Below the pieces are notes generated by a model, which was given only the letters and a program-made list of their open reading frames with translations, was not told the DNA's origin and did not search any database. This document shows positions 1 through 9,126 of a stretch of DNA of 45,158 nt, piece after piece. The stretch comes from Pseudomonadota bacterium. Its GTDB lineage: Bacteria > Myxococcota > UBA9042 > PHBI01. The stretch's first letter is position 1. The number at the start of each line of letters is the position of its first letter. Position numbers and translations under genes: made by a program. The stretch spans positions 1-45,158 of the forward strand of contig SXIE01000099.1 of the NCBI GenBank assembly GCA_005772945.1. Reading direction: 5' to 3'.

Positions 1-46
1 CGACCAGCTGCGCTTCGAGCTCTGCGATCCGTTTCTCCGCGTCCAC
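1..46 (-). CDS. Possible N-terminus of a coiled-coil protein, cut by the window edge
   Basis: A frame runs off the left edge from a GTG at 46 and reads MDAEKRIAELEAQLV, a heptad-like helical start. Such starts occur in IS66-type TnpC transposases and in many coiled-coil proteins, so the family cannot be assigned from 15 codons. An in-frame stop lies shortly upstream and no clear ribosome binding site is seen. Confidence 0.25.
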   Translation of the reverse strand, partial: MDAEKRIAELEAQLV

Positions 47-241
47 GCGCGACCGTACAGCACGGCGCGATCACGCTGTCGATCCCCCTGCTTGCAAGTG
101 ATCGAAACGATCCAGCTTTTCGGGGGCCTGAACGGATACGCGAGCGCTTGCTCTGGTCGCGCGCGCCAGCTGCGCCCAAGCGCTGTCGTCTGCGTTCCAA
201 GTAGGCGAGTGGTGCATCCCTGGCGCGCTCGAGGAACTCGT

Positions 242-1081
242 ATGACCGGCGCATCTCACCTGCGTCCCACAGTGGACTCCTGCCTTCGAACCCTGCCCGC
301 CACGCGCCATTTGCGACTTGGGGTGGCGTCGACTTCGCGCGGGAGTGCGGCCGATGCCGAGCTCGTGGCGGCCCTGAGCGCGCGCTGCGAGGCCTTTGCG
401 AAGAGCCGCTGGTGGTGCGAGCTGAGCGCGTGGCTCGCGGAGGGCAAGGGCGAGGACGCCCTTGGTGATCGGTGCCACGACCCGAGTCGATGGGCGCTTT
501 GCGTGGGGCGCCAGGCCGCGGATCTAGCCTCTGCGGTCGGCGAGCTCGCGAACTTTGGCGCGGCTATCGGCACGCTCGCCGCTGAGGCAAATGAGGGCGA
601 CCCCGCATCGGGCCTGGGCGAGCGGGTTCATGCGCTGCTGGGCGCCGGGAGCCGTGCCGTCAGCGCCGCCGCTCGTGAGCTCGCCGAGGTCGTCGGCCGG
701 TGGGTGACGCCTGGCGACCCCGATGCGGACGAAGCGGTCGCCGGTGTAATGCCTTTGCGCGCGAGGCTTCGGCTCGAGCAGGTGACGACCCTGCAGGAGG
801 TGCTTCGACTCGCCACGGCGTGCCACCATGTAGCCCCTGATCTGGCCGACGGCGCCAGCGCCGAAACCTGGGCCAGCTCCGTTGGCGAGGCGCTCGCGGC
901 GGCTGCGCGCGCCGCCCGCACCCTGGCCGCCGTTCCTGGCGCTCTCGACGCGGGGACTGCCCTTGCGTCCGCGGCGGCTTCGATTCGAGCGCTCGTGCCG
1001 CTGTACGACGCCGCGAAGAGCAGGCGCCCGCGGAGCGCCCGCCGCGCGACTGCGACCACGCGTCGCGGCACCCCGCGCTGA
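242..1081 (+). CDS. Hypothetical alpha-helical protein
   Basis: The product has 279 residues and I do not recognise its family. It is Ala-rich and predicted nearly all helical, with several Cys in the first half (near RCEAFAKSRWWCELS and DRCHDPSRWALC) and a basic, Arg/Thr-rich tail. No signal peptide or membrane segment is evident, so it is probably cytoplasmic. I chose ATG 242 because GAGGAA lies just upstream and because codons before it (from a TTG at 92) lack the strong GC3 bias of the rest. It converges on the caspase-like gene, 60 bp apart. The GC3 bias supports real coding; the function is unknown. Confidence 0.6.
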   Translation: MTGASHLRPTVDSCLRTLPATRHLRLGVASTSRGSAADAELVAALSARCEAFAKSRWWCELSAWLAEGKGEDALGDRCHDPSRWALCVGRQAADLASAVGELANFGAAIGTLAAEANEGDPASGLGERVHALLGAGSRAVSAAARELAEVVGRWVTPGDPDADEAVAGVMPLRARLRLEQVTTLQEVLRLATACHHVAPDLADGASAETWASSVGEALAAAARAARTLAAVPGALDAGTALASAAASIRALVPLYDAAKSRRPRSARRATATTRRGTPR

Positions 1082-1141
1082 GCTCCGGCCCCACGGCCTG
1101 AGGCAGGAATGCTAACAGCGCGCGTTCAGGACGCGGGGCGA

Positions 1142-2701
1142 TCAGAATCGGTAGCCGAGCCCGAGCGCGCCCACCGGCCCGAGGAGGGGCACGACGCGAG
1201 CGCCGTCGCCGTCGTCGCGCTCGAAGAGCCAGAGGGCCGCGGCCAGCTCGAGGCGGACATAGAAGGCCGGCGCGAGATCGGCCACGAGGGCGGTCCCGAG
1301 CTCGAGCCGCCCGGCCGCGGAGTCGCGGTCCGGGGCGACACCTTGGGTCGTGAACGACGCGTGGAGCCAGGCGCCACCAAGGCTCCCGCCGAGCTCGAAG
1401 CTCACGTGGCGGAGGTCCCAGGCGTGGTGGAGTCGCACCTCGGCGCGAACGGCGTACGCGCTGGCGCTGAGATCGCGGTTCGCGAACTGCGAGAAGCACA
1501 CGGCCCCGCGGAGGGCGAGGTTGAGGCTCGGACGCGCTTGAACCCAGGTCGCCGAGGGGCCGTGGCAGACGCTGCCCTCGCTGTTCAGGGACGGGCCGAC
1601 ATCGTAGCCGAGCTCGAGGCTGTTGGCCGCGCCCAGGCCGGCGCCGCCGCCCTTGCGCACAAGGCGCGCGTACTGCGTACGCTCGAGCGGCAGATCGCGC
1701 ACCGAGACGAGCTGACCGACCGTCGGTACGACCCGCGCTTCGAGCATGACGTCGGGCGCGCGTCCCCGCAGAAAGAGCGGCTCCGCATGCAGCGACAGGA
1801 CGCGCTGGGGGTCGTTCGCGTCGAGCTCGGCCAGGACCGGACCGTTCGCGCTGCCCTTGAAGACCAACCACGTTTGCCCGGGCGGAAAGACGAACAGCGC
1901 CTGGTTCTTGCCGTCGCGGAGACGCGTCACGGTAAAGGGGGCGCGGCCCTTGAGCTCCTGGCGGTAGGTCGGATGCTGCAGTCCGGCCGCGCTCGCGCTC
2001 GACGCCCGGAGCGTGTGCTCGTAGGCATACCCGTACGCCTCGTCGACATCGACCGTCCCGTCGCGGTCACGGTCCGCGGCGCCGACGAGGCCGCTGACCA
2101 GGTAATGCGTGAAGAACGAGCCTCGGACCGCATCGGACTCCTGCGCGTCCTCGTTCGCGGCGCTGGCGGTCAGGAACACGACGCCGTCGGCCGGTAAGGC
2201 GCTCGCGAGCTGGATCGGTGGGGCGTCGCGCACGACCCCGCCCTTGACGCGCGTAAGGCTCCCCGACTTGCAGGCATCGACGACGAGGAGGCGCAGGGTC
2301 GCCGCCGAGCCGCGCACGAGGCTCTCGAGCTCGGTCAGTGCCAGCTTGGTCCGGCCGAAGTGGAGCGCGCTCGCGTCGGCGTGACCCGAGTAATAGACGA
2401 TGAGGGTGGCAGCGCTACCGGCCTGGCGGACGCGCTCGTTGAGCGCGATGAGCGCGCGGCGCGCCGTGTCTGCGTCCTCGTCGATGAGCGTCACGAGGTT
2501 CTCGGCCGGGACGTTACCGACGTCGCGCAGGACGCGCGCGAATTTCTGCGCGTCGGCGGCCGACCACCGGAGCTCGGCTTCGTCGGCGTCGCCGCGCGCG
2601 TTGCCGAAGACGAGCGCGAACCGCGGCTCGGCGCGGGCGGAGGGGGCGAGCGCGATCAGCGTCAGCCACGCGATGACCAGGGCTGCGCGCATCGGCGCCA
2701 C
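1142..2701 (-). CDS. Caspase-family (peptidase C14-like) secreted protein with outer-membrane-like C-terminal domain
   Basis: The 519-residue protein begins with a signal peptide (about 1-24, ending SARA). A caspase-like domain follows (about 27-235), with the catalytic His in YYSGHAD (H107) and Cys in VVDACKSG (C144), the clan CD dyad. Within it DRDRDGTVDVDE (210-221) fits a canonical EF-hand loop (D210, D212, D214, G215, D218, E221), so calcium may control it. The last 200 residues are beta-rich and end in GLGYRF, like an outer-membrane barrel. The GTG start is 1 bp past the anti-sigma stop with GAGG at a good distance; an in-frame ATG lies at 2692. It is the third gene of the sigma/anti-sigma operon, which suggests an envelope-stress or death-type protease. 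Its substrate is unknown. Confidence 0.85.
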   Translation of the reverse strand: MAPMRAALVIAWLTLIALAPSARAEPRFALVFGNARGDADEAELRWSAADAQKFARVLRDVGNVPAENLVTLIDEDADTARRALIALNERVRQAGSAATLIVYYSGHADASALHFGRTKLALTELESLVRGSAATLRLLVVDACKSGSLTRVKGGVVRDAPPIQLASALPADGVVFLTASAANEDAQESDAVRGSFFTHYLVSGLVGAADRDRDGTVDVDEAYGYAYEHTLRASSASAAGLQHPTYRQELKGRAPFTVTRLRDGKNQALFVFPPGQTWLVFKGSANGPVLAELDANDPQRVLSLHAEPLFLRGRAPDVMLEARVVPTVGQLVSVRDLPLERTQYARLVRKGGGAGLGAANSLELGYDVGPSLNSEGSVCHGPSATWVQARPSLNLALRGAVCFSQFANRDLSASAYAVRAEVRLHHAWDLRHVSFELGGSLGGAWLHASFTTQGVAPDRDSAAGRLELGTALVADLAPAFYVRLELAAALWLFERDDGDGARVVPLLGPVGALGLGYRF

Positions 2702-2702
2702 G

Positions 2703-3503
2703 TCAGGGCCTCGCGCCTTTCAGAAGGCGCGCCACGTCCACGCTGCAGCCGGCCGGAAACGTCGCGCGCTCGGCGTCGCGCGCGAGGTCCGCCTGGAGGA
2801 GCGCGAGGTCCGTCGGGGCCTCGCAGAAGAGCGCCCAGATCGTCTCGGCGCCGAGCGTCGCGTCGAGTTCGACCTCGGATCCGAGGGGCTGCGCCTCACC
2901 TGCGTCGATCCGCGGCATGACTCCGCGCACCGGGAAGTACACGCTGACGGCGCCGGCCGCATCGCGGCTCAGGATCGCGACGTAACGCGCCTGGCGCAGC
3001 GTCACGCGCCATTGCAGGAGGTCGCCGGGGTGGACCGTCTCGCCCGTCGGTGCCAGCGCGTGCGCGGATCCGCGAGCGCCGTTCGGCTCCGCGGTGACGA
3101 GGCTCATGAGGAGCGAGCCGACCTGGCCCTTGGTGCGCACGCCGCCCTCGTCGGCGGCCGGTCCGCCCGCGCCAAACGGTCGCGCGACCAACAACACCAA
3201 CGCGGCCAGCGCGAGCGCCCCCAGCGCCGGTCCGACCCAGCGCGCCGGCCGCTTCGCGCGCAGCCGCGCCTCGGAGAGCGCCGTCACGCCCGGCACCGGT
3301 CCGTTCAGGAATTCAGGCAGCGGACGCGCGCGAAACGTGGCCTGCTGGGCCTGAACCTCGCGCCAGCGGTCCGCGCAGCGGGCGCACGCGGCGAGGTGTC
3401 CCTCGACCTCGGCGCGACGCGTGGGCGCATCGGTCCCGGCCGCGCGCCGATCCAGATCCAAGTCCGACACATGCGAACCGACTGACCCGCTCGGCTCCAT
3501 CAT
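2703..3503 (-). CDS. Membrane anti-sigma factor with zinc-finger head and DUF4384-like periplasmic tail
   Basis: The 266-residue protein has a cytoplasmic head with the ZAS/zf-HC2 pattern H36-x3-C40-x2-C43 (HLAACARC). A single transmembrane helix follows (about 89-108), then a periplasmic region (about 130-266) that resembles the DUF4384 sensor fold (LLQWRVTLRQARYVAILS, AVSVYFPVRG). ZAS proteins sequester their partner sigma factor. Start ATG 3503 overlaps the sigma stop as ATGA, so the two are translationally coupled. The caspase-like gene begins 1 bp after its stop. Inference: the tail senses an envelope signal and releases the sigma factor, which may switch on the caspase. The zinc motif and the membrane helix are directly visible; the DUF4384 match is by pattern only. 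Confidence 0.85.
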   Translation of the reverse strand: MMEPSGSVGSHVSDLDLDRRAAGTDAPTRRAEVEGHLAACARCADRWREVQAQQATFRARPLPEFLNGPVPGVTALSEARLRAKRPARWVGPALGALALAALVLLVARPFGAGGPAADEGGVRTKGQVGSLLMSLVTAEPNGARGSAHALAPTGETVHPGDLLQWRVTLRQARYVAILSRDAAGAVSVYFPVRGVMPRIDAGEAQPLGSEVELDATLGAETIWALFCEAPTDLALLQADLARDAERATFPAGCSVDVARLLKGARP

Positions 3504-4003
3504 GGCGTCGCCTCCGCTGTCGGAAAGTAGCGGCGCGCGCGCTCGAGCAGATCCCCGACGTGACGCCGCGAGCAGCCCAGGACCTCCGCGATCTCCGCGT
3601 GGGTCATCTCGTCCATGTGATAGTAGATCGTAACCTCGGCGAGCTCCGGCGGCATCGTCGCGAGGACCTGGCGCAGAGCGGCCGTCGACTCGCCGTCCGG
3701 CTCGGCGTGCGGCGTGCGGAACGTTGCGCGATCGGCAAGGAGCCGCGTGCGATTCTTGGCGTCGCGCAGGCGGTTGAGGCACGCGTGGGCGACCGCGCCG
3801 TAGAGAAACGCGGCCGGCTCGCGCGCGCGCAAGAGCTCGTCGGGGCGCTCAGCCATGCGCAGGAACAGGTCGTGGAGCACGTCCTCGGCCTCCGCATCGC
3901 TCGCCAGGATGCGCCTCGCACGCCGCAACACCGAGTGCCCGAGCGCCCGGTAGAGCTCGGCCACCTTGTGCCGCGCACCCTCGTCGGTCGGCGCAACCGT
4001 CAT
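3500..4003 (-). CDS. ECF (sigma-70 family) RNA polymerase sigma factor
   Basis: The 167-residue protein has the two-domain ECF layout. Region 2 is about residues 11-82 (ASDAEAEDVLHDLFLRM is the core-binding helix). Region 4 is about 108-160, with the HTH motif MTHAEIAEVLGCSRRHVGDLLERAR. It directs RNA polymerase to a small regulon and is held by the next gene, a ZAS anti-sigma factor that overlaps it by 4 bp. It heads a three-gene operon with the anti-sigma factor and caspase-like protein. The 220 bp upstream should hold its promoter; I could not pick out a convincing -35/-10 pair. Family assignment is firm; the regulon is unknown. Confidence 0.92.
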   Translation of the reverse strand: MTVAPTDEGARHKVAELYRALGHSVLRRARRILASDAEAEDVLHDLFLRMAERPDELLRAREPAAFLYGAVAHACLNRLRDAKNRTRLLADRATFRTPHAEPDGESTAALRQVLATMPPELAEVTIYYHMDEMTHAEIAEVLGCSRRHVGDLLERARRYFPTAEATP

Positions 4004-4223
4004 GCCGCGCCGCCGTGGGATCTCGCAAGCGATCCATCACAAGCCCCCTTCGAGCGGGGTCGTCCGGCAGCGACCCAGCGCTGCCGCAAGGCCCCCCAGG
4101 CGCTTGCCCGCGCGACCCTTCGTCGCCCCCTCTCAGCTGGTTGGACCCTGGCGAATCGAATTCGGGCACGCGCGACAGGAGCGGGGTTCACGCGGGGATC
4201 CTTGGCTGGGCTCGAGTGGCATG

Positions 4224-5003
4224 TCACCAGAGGCTCGGCTCCGCGAGCGATACGCCCGCGCCGTCGATCGCGAGAAGCAGCTGCGTGTCGAACCCCGTGT
4301 CCGGCGCAAGGCGATCGACCCCGGAGCGCGGTCCGATGCACCCGGCGGCGCGGCGCGCGGCCTCGATGCAGGCCTCGCGCTCGGCCCAGGCGTCGGAGCC
4401 CTCGGCGGCCCCCGACGGCGCTGGGCAGGCATTGGGATCGAGCGGCTCGGCGCAGCCGCTGGGCTCGCTGTGCGTGGCGAGGTAGGTCGCGCTCGGCACC
4501 ACCGCGAGCACGTAGAAGCCGCGCGCGAGCGGGCCGCCGAGGAAGGCCTCCGACGCGGTCCCGGGGCGCACGTCGCGCTCGACCCAGGCGATGACGTGAG
4601 CGCTCGCGACGGCGACGGCGGCGACGTTCGTCTCGGCGGCGAACGGCACCGCGGCGAGGACCCCGAGGCCGATGCGTGTCTCGTCTGGAAAGCGCCCGCC
4701 GAACGTGAAGTCGTTGAGCACGGCGGCCGCCGGAGGCGTCGTGATGGCGAGGCGAAACACGCTCGGGAACACGGCATCCAAGCGCACCTCGGGTCCGAGC
4801 GCCTGCTGGTGCCCGAGGAGATCGTACCAGACGACGCGCGCGTCGAGCGGACTGCGGGGCCGCGAGCCGCTCAGCGCGGCCGTCCCGGTGAGCGTGGCGA
4901 GCGGCTCGCCACGGTAGGAAGCGCCGACCTGGGCGTCGCAGGCGCCGGTTGCGAGAAGGGTGACGGCGGCGTGGCTTGCGAGTCCGGGGCGCGCAGGGGG
5001 CAT
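4224..5003 (-). CDS. Predicted lipoprotein of unknown function
   Basis: A 259-residue protein with a short N-terminal hydrophobic stretch ending LLATGAC (C22), a weak lipobox. The mature part is beta-rich, with several paired Cys late in the chain (SGCAEPLDPNACP, ACIEAARRAAGC) that could form disulfides. I do not recognise the family. I chose ATG 5003; an upstream in-frame ATG would add a Cys-containing stretch unlike a signal peptide. It stands alone between the sigma operon and the mannose operon. Confidence 0.6.
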   Translation of the reverse strand: MPPARPGLASHAAVTLLATGACDAQVGASYRGEPLATLTGTAALSGSRPRSPLDARVVWYDLLGHQQALGPEVRLDAVFPSVFRLAITTPPAAAVLNDFTFGGRFPDETRIGLGVLAAVPFAAETNVAAVAVASAHVIAWVERDVRPGTASEAFLGGPLARGFYVLAVVPSATYLATHSEPSGCAEPLDPNACPAPSGAAEGSDAWAEREACIEAARRAAGCIGPRSGVDRLAPDTGFDTQLLLAIDGAGVSLAEPSLW

Positions 5004-5081
5004 CCGGGCGATGTTAGCATATGCACACCCCCCACAAGGTGGCACATGGTGGCTGAATGACGGCGGCGGCTCGCGGACGCC

Positions 5082-6713
5082 CTACGGGGCGACGCGGATC
5101 GCGTTCGTCTCGACCCAGCGGTAGGTCCTCTCGGCGAGCGCGGCGGCGGGGCCGAGGGCGGTCGTGAGGTGGTGCGGGACGAGGGTGACCTCGAGGTGAT
5201 AGCTACCCGCGGCGCTTAGCGGCACGGCGAGCGTGGCGCCGGGAGTCCGGGAGGTGGCGATGGCGGTGGTGCCGGTGAGGTCGGTGCGCCAGACGGTGGC
5301 CTCCATGGCGGCCGCGCGGCCATCGCTCCAGGTGGCGGTTCGGCCGGGGATCGGGGCGCTCGGGAGCGTCGCATAGAGCGTCGCGCCGTCGGCGACGTGG
5401 ACCGTCTGGCCCATGTCGATGACCGTGCCTTGACGGTCGCGGGCGACCAACGCGACGCCGGGAGCGTCCCCGAGGACCTCGAAGACGACCACGTTGCGGC
5501 CCGCTTGAAATGCGGACTCGAGGGCGTCGATCGCGCCGCGGGCGGTGTCCGCGCCGGGCGCGTCGAAGGAGACCCAGAGGCGATTCTGGACCCAGCGAAA
5601 GACGCGCGCGTAGCTGTCGATTCGCTCGCCGTCGCCGAGCATGAGCGGGCCGCCGGTCTGGAGGGCGCGCACCATGTTCGGGTAGTCGGCCACGAGTCCT
5701 TCGCAGACGTCGGGGTTCGCGCAGAGTGCGGGGAGGGTGCCGTTCTCGTGGACGTCGCTGCCGGCGAACGCGGTGATCGCGCGGGCGGCGCTTACGGCGC
5801 GCCACTTGTCGAGGGCGGGCTCGGGGTAGCTGGCGAGCATGGCGAGGGCGGCGAGATCGGGGGCGGGCACGGCGGCGGTCGGATCCGCGAAGGGATCGAG
5901 GTCGCCGAGCGCCGCGGCGACGTTGGTGCCGAGGACGTTCACGAAGTTCGCGTGGAAGTTGTAGAGCTCCATCGCGGCGAGGTCGTGGGCGATGATGGTG
6001 GCGGCCGAGAGCTCGCGCTCTTCGGAGTGGGCGATGGCGACGAAGCCGCCGGCGGCCCGCACAGCGGCGATCATCGCGTCGATGTCGGCCGCGGGGGTCG
6101 TGTCTTCGAGGGCGACGCCGTAGCGCTCGGGCGGATCGAGGTGGCGCTCGAGGCCGATCGGCATCGTGTGCGTGCCCTCGGCGCCGACGAGCAGCGTCAC
6201 CTTGCCGGCGAGCGGGGTGCCGGCGGGGCCGCCCTCGCCCGCGTCGCAGGCGATGCGGACGGCGATGGGGTCGCCCGCGTCGTTGGTGAGGATCTCGTCG
6301 TCGGCGGGCGGCTCGGCGTAGAGGAGGACGCCGAAGGGCTGTTCGCGCATGTGGGCGGGATGGTCCGTCATGAAGGCGATGGCGATGTGCTCGGCGCACA
6401 GGGCGCGCTTCATGCGATGGATGCAGTCCCAATTCGGCGTCCCGTCGGGGGCGAGGCCGGCGTCGTCGCAGGCATCGTGGCTGAAGGCCGAGTGCAGGTG
6501 GACGATGGCGCGGAGCTCGTGGAAGCCGCGGGCGGCGAGGCTCGGGACGGGGGATGGGGATGGGAGCTCGGTTTCGGACTCGGACTCGGTCTCGGACTCG
6601 GTCTCGGACTCGGACTCGGACTCGGACTCGACACTTGCGTCGGCCTGCAAGGATTCGTCGCTGCAGTGAAGGGCGAGAACAGGCAGCGCAAAGGCGAGGA
6701 CGCGGAGGTTCAT
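5082..6713 (-). CDS. Lipoprotein with PHP-type metal-dependent hydrolase domain and acidic Ser/Thr-Glu linker
   Basis: The 543-residue protein has a lipobox (LALHC, C17), then an acidic SE/TE tract (about 29-50) coded by a hexanucleotide repeat. The main domain is PHP-like: VHLHSAFSHD (H72, H74, D80), MTDHPAH (D117, H118), IAHSEE (H229) and FAGSDVHENG (D320, H322) supply the expected metal ligands. The C-terminal 150 residues are beta-rich. PHP domains hydrolyse phosphoesters; no substrate can be named here. It starts 2 bp after the phosphomannomutase stop, so it is the last gene of the manC operon. Exposed on the outer or inner membrane, it could act on a phosphorylated surface glycan, but that is inference. 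Confidence 0.8.
   Translation of the reverse strand: MNLRVLAFALPVLALHCSDESLQADASVESESESESETESETESESETELPSPSPVPSLAARGFHELRAIVHLHSAFSHDACDDAGLAPDGTPNWDCIHRMKRALCAEHIAIAFMTDHPAHMREQPFGVLLYAEPPADDEILTNDAGDPIAVRIACDAGEGGPAGTPLAGKVTLLVGAEGTHTMPIGLERHLDPPERYGVALEDTTPAADIDAMIAAVRAAGGFVAIAHSEERELSAATIIAHDLAAMELYNFHANFVNVLGTNVAAALGDLDPFADPTAAVPAPDLAALAMLASYPEPALDKWRAVSAARAITAFAGSDVHENGTLPALCANPDVCEGLVADYPNMVRALQTGGPLMLGDGERIDSYARVFRWVQNRLWVSFDAPGADTARGAIDALESAFQAGRNVVVFEVLGDAPGVALVARDRQGTVIDMGQTVHVADGATLYATLPSAPIPGRTATWSDGRAAAMEATVWRTDLTGTTAIATSRTPGATLAVPLSAAGSYHLEVTLVPHHLTTALGPAAALAERTYRWVETNAIRVAP
6571..6630. repeat. Hexanucleotide tandem repeat (TCGGAC/TCGGTC units)
   Basis: About nine head-to-tail 6-bp units lie inside the PHP lipoprotein gene and read as alternating Ser-Glu and Thr-Glu codons. 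Slippage would add or remove dipeptides without a frameshift. A longer tract of the same units occurs at 21691-21830. Confidence 0.9.
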
Positions 6714-6715
6714 CG

Positions 6716-8101
6716 CTAGCCCCGGGCGGCGACGAACGCCTCGAGCTCGGCCCTGATCTGGGCCAGTCCGGCGGCTGTTTCGGCCTCGGCACGCAGGACG
6801 ATCACCGGCTGCGTGTTCGAGGCGCGGATGAGGCCCCAGCCGTGGCCGAAGTCGATGCGCGCCCCGTCGATGTCCACGACGGGATGCGCCGCCTGGTAGT
6901 GCGCGACGGCCTCGGCCACGATCGCAAACTTCTTGTCGTCGGAGCAGTCGAGCCGGATCTCGGGCGTGACCTCGGTCTCGGGGACGTCGGCCAGAAGCTC
7001 GGCGAGCGAGGCGCCCGTGTGCGAGAGGATCTCGATAAGGCGCGCCATGACGTGGATCGCATCATCGAAGCCGTACCAGCGCTCTGCATAGAAGATGTGG
7101 CCCGACATCTCGCCCGCGAGGAGCGCGCCCTCCTTCTTCATGCGGTCCTTGATGATCGAGTGCCCGACGGCGCTCATGATCGGGCGCCCGCCCGCCTTGG
7201 CGATCTCGGCGAAGAGCGTCTTGGAGCACTTGACCTCGCCGACGACGGCCGCCCCCGGGTTGCGCGAGAGGACGTCGCGCGCGAGCACGACCAGCAGGCG
7301 ATCGCCCCAGAGGATCTTGCCGGTGTGGTCGACGACGCCGATTCGGTCCGCATCACCATCGAAGGCGATCCCGATATCGGCGCGTTCGGCGCGCACGGTG
7401 CGGATGAGGTCGACCAGGTTCGCCTCGACCGTCGGGTCCGGGTGATGATGCGGGAAACGCCCGTCCATCGCGGTGTAGAGCGCGATGTGTGGTACACCAA
7501 GCATCTCCAGGAGGGCCTGCCCGGCCGGACCGCCGGCGCCGCTCCCGGCATCGAGCACGACCTTGGGCATGCGCGCGCCGATGCGCAGCCGGGCGGCGAT
7601 GTCGGCGACGTAGGCGGCGCGGAGCTCGGGCCAGGGCGTGGCGCGGAGGTCGTGTGGTGCGCGGAAGGCGGCCATCCAGGTGGCTACGTCGCAGGCGATG
7701 AGGTCCCGCAGCGCTTCGATCTTGTCGCCGTGCAGGGTCCCCTGCCCTAGCATCATCTTGAAGCCGTTCTGGTCGGCCGGGTTGTGACTGCCGGTGATCT
7801 GCACGCCGCCGTCGGCCGCGCGCGCGAAGACAGACCAGTAGAGCTCGGGCGTCGCCACGACGCCGATGTCGACGACCGCCACACCGACGGCGCGCACGCC
7901 GCCGAGAAAGTTGGTGTACAAACGATCGGACGACAGGCGGCAGTCGCGCCCGAGGCAGATGGTGGTGGCGCTTGGCGCCTTGCCGCGATGCGCGGCGACC
8001 ATGGTGGCGTAGGCCCAGCCGATGGCGAACGCGACCTCGTTCGTCAGATCGCGGTCGGCGACGCCGCGGATGTCGTAGGCGCGGAAGATCTGCGTGTTCA
8101 T
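6716..8101 (-). CDS. manB: Phosphomannomutase/phosphoglucomutase
   Basis: The 461-residue enzyme moves phosphate between C6 and C1 of mannose (or glucose), giving mannose-1-phosphate for GDP-mannose. All four family signatures are present: the phosphoserine loop TGSHNPAD (S105), the magnesium site DGDADR (D248, D250, D252), the sugar-specificity loop GEMSGH (330-335, the bispecific type) and the phosphate-binding RASNTQP (426-432). The length is normal. ATG 8101 overlaps the manC stop as ATGA, so the two consecutive steps are coupled. The name manB rests on the manC neighbour; the enzyme may also act on glucose phosphates. Confidence 0.93.
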   Translation of the reverse strand: MNTQIFRAYDIRGVADRDLTNEVAFAIGWAYATMVAAHRGKAPSATTICLGRDCRLSSDRLYTNFLGGVRAVGVAVVDIGVVATPELYWSVFARAADGGVQITGSHNPADQNGFKMMLGQGTLHGDKIEALRDLIACDVATWMAAFRAPHDLRATPWPELRAAYVADIAARLRIGARMPKVVLDAGSGAGGPAGQALLEMLGVPHIALYTAMDGRFPHHHPDPTVEANLVDLIRTVRAERADIGIAFDGDADRIGVVDHTGKILWGDRLLVVLARDVLSRNPGAAVVGEVKCSKTLFAEIAKAGGRPIMSAVGHSIIKDRMKKEGALLAGEMSGHIFYAERWYGFDDAIHVMARLIEILSHTGASLAELLADVPETEVTPEIRLDCSDDKKFAIVAEAVAHYQAAHPVVDIDGARIDFGHGWGLIRASNTQPVIVLRAEAETAAGLAQIRAELEAFVAARG

Positions 8102-9126
8102 AGGATGTCCGTCCGCCCCCAGCGCGCGAGCGCGTCGACCGCCTCCTTCACGCGCGGCGCGGACGCGCGCGGACACACCAACGTCGCATCCGGCGTGTGG
8201 ACGATGACCATGCCGTGGGTGTCGATGGCGCAGACGAGCCCGCCCTCGCCCGCGATGATGTTCTCGTCGCTGTCGAGCTCGAAGACGTCGCCGCGCCGGA
8301 AGCTGCTCGCACCCGGCTGGCGGTGCTCCCACATCGCGTGCCACGTCCCGACGTCGGACCACGGGAACGTCGCCGGCAAGACGACGACCTTGTCGGTCTT
8401 TTCCATGACGGCGTAGTCGACGCTGACCGAGCGGACATGCGGATAGGCGGTGCGCACGTCGACCGCGTCCTCCATGACCTTGGCCATGTCGGGCTCGAAG
8501 CGCTCGAGCTCTTCGAGGTAGGTCCGCGCGCCCATGAAGAACATGCCCGCGTTCCAGTCGTAGCCGCCCTGGGCGAGGTAACCGGCGGCCGTCGCGGCGT
8601 CGGGTTTCTCGACGAAGGCCGAGACGGCGTAGGATCCATCGGCACGCGCGGCGCCGCGGCGGATATAGCCGTAGCCCGTCTCGGGGAAGGTCGGCGGGAT
8701 CCCGATCGTCACGATCTTGCCGGTCGCGGCGATCCCCAGGGCGCGCTCGACGTCCTCTTCGAAGGCCTTGGTGTCGGCGATGAAGTGGTCGGCCGGCAGG
8801 ACCGCCAGGCGCGCGTTCTCGTCGCGGATGACCGCCTCGATGGCGGCCCAGGCGATGGCGGGCGCGGTGTTCTTGCCCATGGGCTCGGCGAGGATGTAGC
8901 GCGGCGGGATCTCCGGGAGGATGTCGGCGACCTGGCGCACGAGGTTCTTCGAGGTGACGACGAGCGTGTGGTCGGGGGCCGCGAACTTCTTGGCGCGCTC
9001 GTAGGTGACGCGCAGCATCGGGCCCTGGTCGGTGAGATCGAGGAGCTGCTTGGGGTAGCCAGCGCGCGAGAGCGGCCAGAAACGGGAGCCGACGCCGCCG
9101 GCGAGAAGGACGTTCCAGGTGCTCAT
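8098..9126 (-). CDS. manC: Mannose-1-phosphate guanylyltransferase (GDP-mannose pyrophosphorylase)
   Basis: The 342-residue cytoplasmic nucleotidyltransferase joins mannose-1-phosphate and GTP to give GDP-mannose. It has the pyrophosphorylase signature LLAGGVGSRFWPLSR then PKQLLDL (7-30), EPMGKNTAPA (81-90), LPADH (110-114), FVEKPD (171-176) and WSDVGTW. The length fits the short form without the fused isomerase domain. Start ATG 9126 overlaps the stop of the upstream lipoprotein and its own stop overlaps manB, both as ATGA. With manB it supplies GDP-mannose for surface glycans; no glycosyltransferase is nearby, so the polymer is unknown. Confidence 0.93.
   Translation of the reverse strand: MSTWNVLLAGGVGSRFWPLSRAGYPKQLLDLTDQGPMLRVTYERAKKFAAPDHTLVVTSKNLVRQVADILPEIPPRYILAEPMGKNTAPAIAWAAIEAVIRDENARLAVLPADHFIADTKAFEEDVERALGIAATGKIVTIGIPPTFPETGYGYIRRGAARADGSYAVSAFVEKPDAATAAGYLAQGGYDWNAGMFFMGARTYLEELERFEPDMAKVMEDAVDVRTAYPHVRSVSVDYAVMEKTDKVVVLPATFPWSDVGTWHAMWEHRQPGASSFRRGDVFELDSDENIIAGEGGLVCAIDTHGMVIVHTPDATLVCPRASAPRVKEAVDALARWGRTDIL

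Noticed and set aside
92..241. N-terminal extension of the first hypothetical gene from TTG 92
   Set aside because: Codon use there lacks the GC3 bias of the rest and no binding site precedes the TTG.
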